Source: SIG565 sp964607025
GTDB taxonomy: Bacteria > Bacillota > Clostridia > Oscillospirales > Acutalibacteraceae
Direction of reading: 5' to 3'
NCBI GenBank assembly: GCA_964607025.1
Contig: CAZSIL010000006.1
Coordinates: 5,037-69,036 of the forward strand
DNA length: 64,000 nucleotides
Shown in pieces: positions 46,016 to 51,395 of the stretch (positions are counted from its first letter, which is position 1; every line of letters starts with the position of its first letter). The translations under genes and the position numbers were made by a program. Under the pieces are notes generated by a model. That model worked only from the letters and a program-made list of their open reading frames with translations, did no database searches and was not told where the DNA came from.

Positions 46016-46088
46016 TTATATTTTAGGTTGAAAAAATCTCAAAATATGGTAAACTTAAAAGAGAATATTAGAAAAGGAGCTGAGCTTT

Positions 46089-47573
46089 ATGATTATTGGC
46101 GGACTCGATGTCGGTACAACCGGCTGCAAAATTGCGCTTTATGATGATAATGCAAATTTACTGAATACATATTATAACGAATATGATTCGAAACACTTTG
46201 ACGGTCAGCACGAGATTGATTTTGAAGATATCAAAAACGGTGTCTTGAAATTGCTCAAAAATGCAACTAGCGAATACAAGGTTGATGCGCTCGGCGTTAC
46301 AAGTTTTGGCGAAACCTTTGCGATGCTTGATGAAAACGATAATATTTTGGCTCCTTCAATACTTTATACCGACCCGCGCGGAACTGATGAATGTAAAGAA
46401 CTTTGCGAGAAACTCGGCAAAGATAAATTAACCCTTATCGCAGGTGTTAAGCCGCACCAGATGTATAGCATCTATAAGCTTATGTGGCTTAAAAAGAACA
46501 ATCCCGACGCATTTGCAAAGTGCAAACACGTATTGCTGGGTGAGGATTACATAGTTTATTCTTTAACAGGTGTTGCTCAAATACAGTATTCTCTTGCCGC
46601 ACGTACAGGTGCGTTGGATGTTAAAAATAAATGCTGGTCGAAAGAAATTTTTGATGCGGCAGGTATTGATTCGTCCATTATGGCGAAGCCCGTACCGCTC
46701 GGCACACCTGCGGGTACGTTACGTCCCGAAATAAAGGCAGAACTCGGAATCGATTATGATATTACCGTGGTTAATAGCTGTCACGACCAAGTAGCAGGTA
46801 TGATTGGCTCGGGTATATTTGATACAACTGCCGCTATGGACGGCACAGGCACTGTTGAGTGTATTCCCGTAATACTTAAAGACCTTCCGACAGATGTTTC
46901 CTTCTATCAGGGTGGATTTTCGGTAGTGCCTTTTATAAATAATCAATATGCTGTCTATGCCTTCTCTTTTACTGGTGGCGCTACTCTTAAATGGTTCCGA
47001 GATAATTTTGCCGAGCTTGAAACAAAAATAGCCGATGAAAACGGCAAAAACGTATATGCCGAGCTTGATAAACGTGTTAGTGATAAGCCCACGGGAATAC
47101 TTATTATGCCGCACTTTGCGGGTGCTGCAACACCGTTTATGGATACCGATTCCAAGGCAGTGTTTGTGGGTGTTACACTTGAAACCACAAAAATCGACCT
47201 TTACAAAGCCCTTATGGAAGGCACGTCGTACGAAATGCTGCTTAACTTCAATACAATGAAAAAGGCAACGGGTGATATAGCATTGCTTAAAGCAACAGGT
47301 GGCGGCGCAATGTCGGATATATGGCTGCAAATAAAAGCCGATATATTGGGTAAGGAAATCGCGGCGCTTAAATGTAAGGAGGTTGGCGCAGCGGGTGCCG
47401 CGGCACTTGCAGGAGACACACTCGGTATATATAAAGATTTACCAAGTGTTGTTGCTAAAATGGCGCCCGTTCGCAAAGTATTTAAGCCAAACGATGAAAA
47501 AACCAAAATTTATGCAGAATATTATGAAAAATACGCAAAATTATATGATTCAGTAAGGAGTTTGGTAATATGA
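46089..47573 (+). CDS. FGGY-family carbohydrate kinase
   Basis: The 494-aa protein carries the FGGY kinase motifs: IIGGLDVGTTGCKIALYDD (phosphate loop), a catalytic Asp within NSCHDQVAGMIGSG and ATGGGAMSDIWLQIKADILG (adenosine region). It most resembles xylulose/ribulose/fuculose kinases; the exact sugar is not certain. AAAGGAG precedes the ATG, and its stop overlaps the next gene's start by 4 nt. Confidence 0.88.
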   Translation: MIIGGLDVGTTGCKIALYDDNANLLNTYYNEYDSKHFDGQHEIDFEDIKNGVLKLLKNATSEYKVDALGVTSFGETFAMLDENDNILAPSILYTDPRGTDECKELCEKLGKDKLTLIAGVKPHQMYSIYKLMWLKKNNPDAFAKCKHVLLGEDYIVYSLTGVAQIQYSLAARTGALDVKNKCWSKEIFDAAGIDSSIMAKPVPLGTPAGTLRPEIKAELGIDYDITVVNSCHDQVAGMIGSGIFDTTAAMDGTGTVECIPVILKDLPTDVSFYQGGFSVVPFINNQYAVYAFSFTGGATLKWFRDNFAELETKIADENGKNVYAELDKRVSDKPTGILIMPHFAGAATPFMDTDSKAVFVGVTLETTKIDLYKALMEGTSYEMLLNFNTMKKATGDIALLKATGGGAMSDIWLQIKADILGKEIAALKCKEVGAAGAAALAGDTLGIYKDLPSVVAKMAPVRKVFKPNDEKTKIYAEYYEKYAKLYDSVRSLVI

Positions 47574-48568
47574 ACTATTATGTAGGACATCCTTTACAAA
47601 CACGCGGCGCAGAGCAGTATACACTTCGCGGTGGCAAGGGCGAAGGTTTGAACTTTTTATACGTTCGCAACGGCTTAGGGCTCGAAGCTTGGATAGCCGT
47701 CGACCGCGCAGGTGACCTTTATCGAGTAAACTACAAAGGCGATAATATGGGCTTTTTCTCTCCTTGCGGAAATGTTACGCCCCAGTATTATGACCATCAA
47801 GGTCTTGGCTTTTTGAAATCTTTTACAGCCGGATTCTTTACCACTTGCGGCTTAACTGCAGTGGGCACACCCTGTAATGACGAAGGCGAAGAATTGCCGC
47901 TGCACGGCAATATTGCAAATATCCCCGCCGAGCTTTTAGTACTTGATGAAGATGATGACGGTTTAACTGTAAAACTTCGCGTTCGTGATGCCGTTCTTTT
48001 CGGCAGAAAATATATTCTTACAAGAATTTATAAATTTTCTTATACCGAAAATTCCATTGAAGTAAACGATACTGTAGAAAATGTGGGCGATAAAACCGAG
48101 CCGTATATGATTCTTTACCACTGCAATATGGGCTATCCGTTGCTCACTGAGAACAGTATTGTTAAAATTCCGCATAATGATATTGTATCACGTAGCGAGG
48201 CGGCTGAAAAAAATATCGCTACAGCACTAAAAATGGAAAAACCGCAGACGCAATTTGAAGAGCGTTGTTATTTCTTCGATATGAAGGAAAGCGGCGGCAT
48301 CGTAAAAACAGGTATCTTTAACCCCGAAATAGAAAAGGGTGTTGTTTTTTCGTATAACAAAGAGCAACTGCCGTATCTGACCGAGTGGAAAATGATGGGC
48401 AAAACGGATTATGCTTTAGGTCTCGAACCGGGCAACTGTCAACCTGGCGAACGTACCTTTTTAAAGAAAAACGGTATTGTTAAATACTTAGAACCCGAGC
48501 AAAAGGGTACAACAGCTCTTAAATTTACATTTGTAGATAAACAATCATCGTTTGAAGAATCCTTTTAA
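47570..48568 (+). CDS. DUF4432 / aldose 1-epimerase-like protein
   Basis: The 332-aa protein has the galactose mutarotase-like fold of DUF4432 (MNYYVGHPLQTRGAEQY..., CNMGYPLLTEN, a His-containing NHG-like region LHGNIANIPAE). It probably catalyses anomer interconversion of the sugar used by the isomerase and kinase, but no member's function is certain to me. It is translationally coupled to the kinase (ATGA overlap) and ends the operon. Confidence 0.8.
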   Translation: MNYYVGHPLQTRGAEQYTLRGGKGEGLNFLYVRNGLGLEAWIAVDRAGDLYRVNYKGDNMGFFSPCGNVTPQYYDHQGLGFLKSFTAGFFTTCGLTAVGTPCNDEGEELPLHGNIANIPAELLVLDEDDDGLTVKLRVRDAVLFGRKYILTRIYKFSYTENSIEVNDTVENVGDKTEPYMILYHCNMGYPLLTENSIVKIPHNDIVSRSEAAEKNIATALKMEKPQTQFEERCYFFDMKESGGIVKTGIFNPEIEKGVVFSYNKEQLPYLTEWKMMGKTDYALGLEPGNCQPGERTFLKKNGIVKYLEPEQKGTTALKFTFVDKQSSFEESF

Positions 48569-48602
48569 AGAATAGCCACTAAAAAATTCAAAAAAACGCA
48601 AA

Positions 48603-48922
48603 AAAATAACCCTTAACCGTGTTTCCTTGAAACTCTCGGTTAAGGGTTATTTATGTTCACTCTTAATATCCAGCATCTTTTTGTTGTACCTCTCATTTCT
48701 TAGATTTTTTGTCTTCTTTTTTCAACACTCTTTGCACCGCTACCACTTAATACCTCGAAAAGCGAGTTTCTTTGAGTTCGTGTTTTTTTGGGAAGACTAT
48801 GTAAAACTCTTTACCCTGTCAATTTTTCTCCTTTGTATAGATTTATGATTTTCTGTTTTTTGACAGAGCCATCAGAGTGGTTTGGTTACTACCTGAACAT
48901 TGGTCTCACCTTTCCTTTCTCT
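48603..48922 (-). ncRNA. Candidate structured non-coding RNA, about 320 nt
   Basis: This minus-strand unit has a promoter at 48929-48957, a predicted start near 48922 and a long terminator at 48608-48648. The 5' end ATCAGAG pairs with CTCTGAT about 50 nt downstream, enclosing GGTGAGACC and GGTAGTAACC segments, so a compact fold is likely. Only very short reading frames are present on this strand. A 73-aa plus-strand frame is T-rich and has no ribosome site. The size and setting recall Firmicutes RNAs such as the raiA family, but I cannot make that assignment by eye. RNase P, tmRNA and SRP RNA signatures are absent. Confidence 0.55.
48608..48648 (-). terminator. Terminator of the candidate RNA
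   Basis: A 12-bp stem AACCCTTAACCG / CGGTTAAGGGTT encloses a smaller GTTTC/GAAAC stem. On the minus strand it is followed by TTATTTTTTT. Confidence 0.85.
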
Positions 48923-48928
48923 GATTTT

Positions 48929-48957
48929 AATATAGCATACTTTTGCCATTTTTACAA
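48929..48957 (-). promoter_or_regulatory. Promoter of the 320-nt candidate RNA
   Basis: On the minus strand TTGTAA (48952-48957), 17 nt and TATATT (48929-48934) with extended TGC. No gene follows it on this strand. Confidence 0.65.
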
Positions 48958-49032
48958 TGTGTAATGTTCAATAAAATTTAAAAACCCCCTTTATGCGAAA
49001 CATAGAAATATTAAAAAGTCACACGAAAAATA

Positions 49033-49061
49033 TTGACCTTAAAAAAACTATTTGCTATAAT
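49033..49061 (+). promoter_or_regulatory. Promoter of a short candidate sRNA
   Basis: TTGACC (49033-49038), 17 nt and TATAAT (49056-49061) with an extended TGC. Its only downstream target before a terminator is about 60 nt of non-coding sequence. Confidence 0.65.
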
Positions 49062-49067
49062 GAATTT

Positions 49068-49128
49068 GTTGGGGTTATTCTTATCGCCCCCCACCAAACA
49101 GAAAAAGACCGACTAAGTCGGTCTTTTT
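49068..49128 (+). ncRNA. Candidate small RNA, about 61 nt
   Basis: From a predicted start near 49068 the transcript would contain a first hairpin (TTGTTGGGG paired with CCCCCCACCAA, loop about 12 nt) and then the terminator at 49102-49128. No start codon with a ribosome site lies downstream of the predicted start. An ATG at 49060 overlaps the -10 box and cannot be in the transcript. Confidence 0.45.
49102..49128. terminator. Bidirectional terminator
   Basis: A 12-bp stem (AAAAAGACCGAC / GTCGGTCTTTTT) with a 3-nt loop sits 1 nt from the lipoprotein stop. It can end both that gene and the short plus-strand RNA. Confidence 0.9.
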
Positions 49129-49620
49129 CTATTTTTCTACTGATATAAATCCTTCTTCTTTTAGTACAGTAGCGATTTTTTCATAATTATTCGATACAAC
49201 TATTACCAGCATTGAGCCGTTTTTAAGTATCAGCTTATTTCCTATTTTTTGCGCCTCACTATTGTTCGCGCTATCAAAAGTTTTCTCGGCGGCAATTAAA
49301 CTCTTATTTAATGCCTCCATAACCGCCAACATATCCTGTTCAGATTCAAAGCGGAAGGCGGCGGCTATATCAAAATGCTCATCGTCATCATTAATATATG
49401 CCGACATATCGGTAATCTTTTCATCGGTAAAACCGAAATATGCCGAAATATCTCCTCCTGCAAGATTAGTCCACACAATATTAGCATCGTTATAACTTTT
49501 GATAATATCGGTAATTTCTTTAGCAGACAGTGATTCGTTTTTGGCGCCACACGCCACAAGCGACACAGCACACAAAACGATACATAATATGCATAAAATG
49601 CACCTTTTAATAATTCCCAT
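49129..49620 (-). CDS. DUF4358-like lipoprotein
   Basis: The 163-aa protein has a lipoprotein signal (MGIIKRCILCIL... SLVACG, Cys at about 24). The mature part (LSAKEITDIIKSYNDANI, then a region ending LVIVVSNNYEKIATVLKE) looks like the DUF4358 clostridial lipoproteins, whose function is unknown. The ATG at 49620 follows GGAGAG; an in-frame ATG at 49650 is less likely. It has a good promoter. Confidence 0.75.
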   Translation of the reverse strand: MGIIKRCILCILCIVLCAVSLVACGAKNESLSAKEITDIIKSYNDANIVWTNLAGGDISAYFGFTDEKITDMSAYINDDDEHFDIAAAFRFESEQDMLAVMEALNKSLIAAEKTFDSANNSEAQKIGNKLILKNGSMLVIVVSNNYEKIATVLKEEGFISVEK

Positions 49621-49679
49621 AAATAACTCTCCAAAGTACATAAAAAACATCTTTACTAAACGCTTTTGACTTTGTATAA

Positions 49680-49708
49680 ATTATACTACAAAATAGTGTT
49701 TTAGTAAA
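49680..49708 (-). promoter_or_regulatory. Promoter of the DUF4358-like lipoprotein gene
   Basis: On the minus strand TTTACT (49703-49708), 17 nt and TATAAT (49680-49685). Confidence 0.6.
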
Positions 49709-49798
49709 CACTTTTTTGTCGAAAAAGAGATTTTTAAAAGACCTATTTATTTACATAATTTTTTATTCCATATTATTTTTGCATGTTAAAATATACGA

Positions 49799-49888
49799 GT
49801 TATCCACCGAGTTTTCAACACTTTCAAACGGTTTCAAGCGGTTTTGAAGTCCAAATCGGTGCTTTTAGTGGAATAAACGGTGGATAAC
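49799..49888. repeat. Inverted repeat of DnaA-box-like sequences
   Basis: GTTATCCACCG (49799-49809) and CGGTGGATAAC (49878-49888) are perfect 11-bp inverted repeats 68 nt apart. Each contains TTATCCACC, one base from the DnaA box TTATCCACA. The DNA between has further imperfect symmetry (TTTCAAACGG / CGGTTTTGAAG). It occupies a 356-nt gene-free region with no other gene-like signal that I can see. Confidence 0.6.
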
Positions 49889-49976
49889 TTCAATAACTTT
49901 TATCGGTTATTATAGTTTACATAATAACATTTTTTGCATTTAATGGTTAAAAAATTGTAATAATTTGTCGAAAGAA

Positions 49977-50270
49977 TTACAGCATAATATAAATTAGTGC
50001 GAGCATAAGTAATTCATCGGTGGTTTCCCCCGATAAAAGAAGCAAAATCCCCATAAGCAAACTGCGGTCATTATCGATTTCCATATTCTTGAAATTGATA
50101 AGTTCGAGTATGCTTTTGCGCCGCGGTATAGGAGCAGGCGCCGTATTTTGCCGCGTTTCATTTTTTTCGGGCAAATTCTTTCCGCCACCGCCCACCTTGG
50201 CGGCTCGCCGCTGCATTTCCCTTACTCTATCGGCTGCGCGTTGCAATTCTTCATTAGTGAAATTATCCAT
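49977..50270 (-). CDS. Small protein of unknown function (97 aa)
   Basis: I recognise no family. The N-terminal half is charged and helical (NEELQRAADRVREMQRRAAKV) and the middle is basic and proline-rich. The C-terminal 35 residues are hydrophobic (SLLMGILLLL, ELLMLALIYIML) and may be membrane-associated. It is last in a tight three-gene minus-strand group, 12 nt after its neighbour. GGCGG precedes the ATG. Confidence 0.7.
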   Translation of the reverse strand: MDNFTNEELQRAADRVREMQRRAAKVGGGGKNLPEKNETRQNTAPAPIPRRKSILELINFKNMEIDNDRSLLMGILLLLSGETTDELLMLALIYIML

Positions 50271-50281
50271 ATCGCACCGCC

Positions 50282-50599
50282 TTATAGGTTAAATAGTCCG
50301 CTTTCCTGTAAAAGCGGGAGCATATTAGCAACGCGGAGTAGGCGCACCGCCGTATCGAGCCGTTCTTTTCTTTTTTCGCTCAAGTGTGGTCTCAGCGCTA
50401 AAAGAAGTGACGTTCGACTGTCTGACGGGCGAGAATTGATTTTGCTGATAATCGGCATTAATTTGCCTATATCAATTTCCGCCGTCTCGGGCGCGGCGGG
50501 TTTCGTGTCACTAAGTAAGGACTGCGCCATCTTTTGTATTCGCGCCATACCTTCAGGGTCGTTTAAAAGCTCTGATAACTTACCGCTTAAATCATCCAT
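50282..50599 (-). CDS. Small protein of unknown function (105 aa)
   Basis: A mostly helical, soluble protein beginning MDDLSGKLSELLNDPEGMARIQKMA, with a central Ala/Pro linker and a basic helix (RPHLSEKRKERLDTAVRLLRV). I believe similar proteins occur in other gut Clostridia next to the same neighbours, but know no function. The ATG at 50599 overlaps the upstream stop and has GGTGG upstream; a GTG at 50608 would add three residues. Confidence 0.72.
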   Translation of the reverse strand: MDDLSGKLSELLNDPEGMARIQKMAQSLLSDTKPAAPETAEIDIGKLMPIISKINSRPSDSRTSLLLALRPHLSEKRKERLDTAVRLLRVANMLPLLQESGLFNL

Positions 50600-50822
50600 T
50601 TTTGCCACCTAACAACTGTTTTATAATTTGCTGTGCCGCAGGAGATGAAAGTATTTTTTCGGTTTTCGCCTTATCATTTAAAATGCTATTCAGCTTTTGT
50701 TGTTGTTCGCTACTTAGCGCTGATATGATATCATCTACGTTGCCGTTCTTTATTTTACCTTCATCTATTCCGTTTTTTTGAAGTCCTGCCAAAATATCAT
50801 TGAGATTTTGTCGGTTTTGCAT
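50592..50822 (-). CDS. Small protein of unknown function (76 aa)
   Basis: A soluble helical protein (QNLNDILAGLQKNGIDEGKI, SALSSEQQQKLNSILNDKAKTEKILSS) ending in QQIIKQLLGGKNG. Its helical repeats resemble those of its neighbour. The start follows GGGGGG; the stop overlaps the next gene. It is first in the three-gene group and divergent from the phosphoesterase. Function unknown. Confidence 0.72.
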   Translation of the reverse strand: MQNRQNLNDILAGLQKNGIDEGKIKNGNVDDIISALSSEQQQKLNSILNDKAKTEKILSSPAAQQIIKQLLGGKNG

Positions 50823-50891
50823 TGAAATCCCCCCAAAATTAGTCTATACTATTTTATATGTTTTGTTTTATTTTTTATGAAGGGGGAAATT

Positions 50892-51365
50892 ATGCGAATA
50901 ATAGTAATTTCCGATTCGCACGCCGTTACACGCAACATTGATTACGCGTTACTCGCCCACACCGACGCTAGTCACGTATTCTTTTTAGGCGATAACATAC
51001 GTGATATTGAAAGCATTAAAATGTATCACCCCGATCGCATTTTTCACATAGTGCACGGCAACTGTGATTACGGCAGTATATATCCGAGTATTGATTCGGT
51101 AGTGCTTGGCGGTAAAAAAATAGTTTTCACCCACGGGCATAATTTTGCGGTGAAGTCAAGCAGCTCGGTGCTTTTATCCAAAGCGCGAAATGTCGGCGCC
51201 GATATCGTGCTTTACGGACATACACATATCGCCAAAATCGAATATGCAGACGGTATATATGCTATAAACCCCGGCTCTATTGCCCACTCGCGAGAAGGCA
51301 GTAATTCTTATGCCGTAATTGATATTGAAGACAACGGCATTATGCCGATTATTATAAAAATATAA
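50892..51365 (+). CDS. YfcE/MJ0936-family metallophosphoesterase
   Basis: The 157-aa protein has the five calcineurin-like motifs: DSH (VISDSHA), GDN (FLGDNIRD), GNCD (VHGNCDY), GHN (THGHNFAV) and GHTH (LYGHTHIA). Such enzymes hydrolyse phosphodiesters; the native substrate is not known. The ATG at 50892 follows GGGGG; an in-frame ATG five codons earlier is rejected. A terminator follows immediately. Confidence 0.9.
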   Translation: MRIIVISDSHAVTRNIDYALLAHTDASHVFFLGDNIRDIESIKMYHPDRIFHIVHGNCDYGSIYPSIDSVVLGGKKIVFTHGHNFAVKSSSSVLLSKARNVGADIVLYGHTHIAKIEYADGIYAINPGSIAHSREGSNSYAVIDIEDNGIMPIIIKI

Positions 51366-51393
51366 AATCCTACCGAGTTTTCGGTAGGATTTT
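51365..51393. terminator. Bidirectional terminator
   Basis: A 12-bp stem (AAATCCTACCGA / TCGGTAGGATTT) with a 4-nt loop separates the phosphoesterase from the convergent MFS-GH2 gene. Confidence 0.9.
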
Positions 51394-51395
51394 AT

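Noticed and set aside
46719..47330. 203-aa minus-strand frame opposite the FGGY kinase
   Set aside because: Cys/His-rich shadow of the kinase coding strand, with no upstream signals.
48627..48848. 73-aa plus-strand frame in the gene-free region
   Set aside because: It is T-rich and Phe/Leu-biased, has no ribosome site, and is antisense to the candidate non-coding RNA.
48603..48922. RNase P RNA, tmRNA or SRP RNA identity
   Set aside because: The conserved cores (GAGGAAAGTCC, tRNA-like CCA end, GGAAGCAGC-type SRP loop) are not found.
49060..49116. 18-codon frame starting at the ATG in the sRNA promoter
   Set aside because: Its start codon overlaps the -10 box, so it would lie upstream of the transcript.
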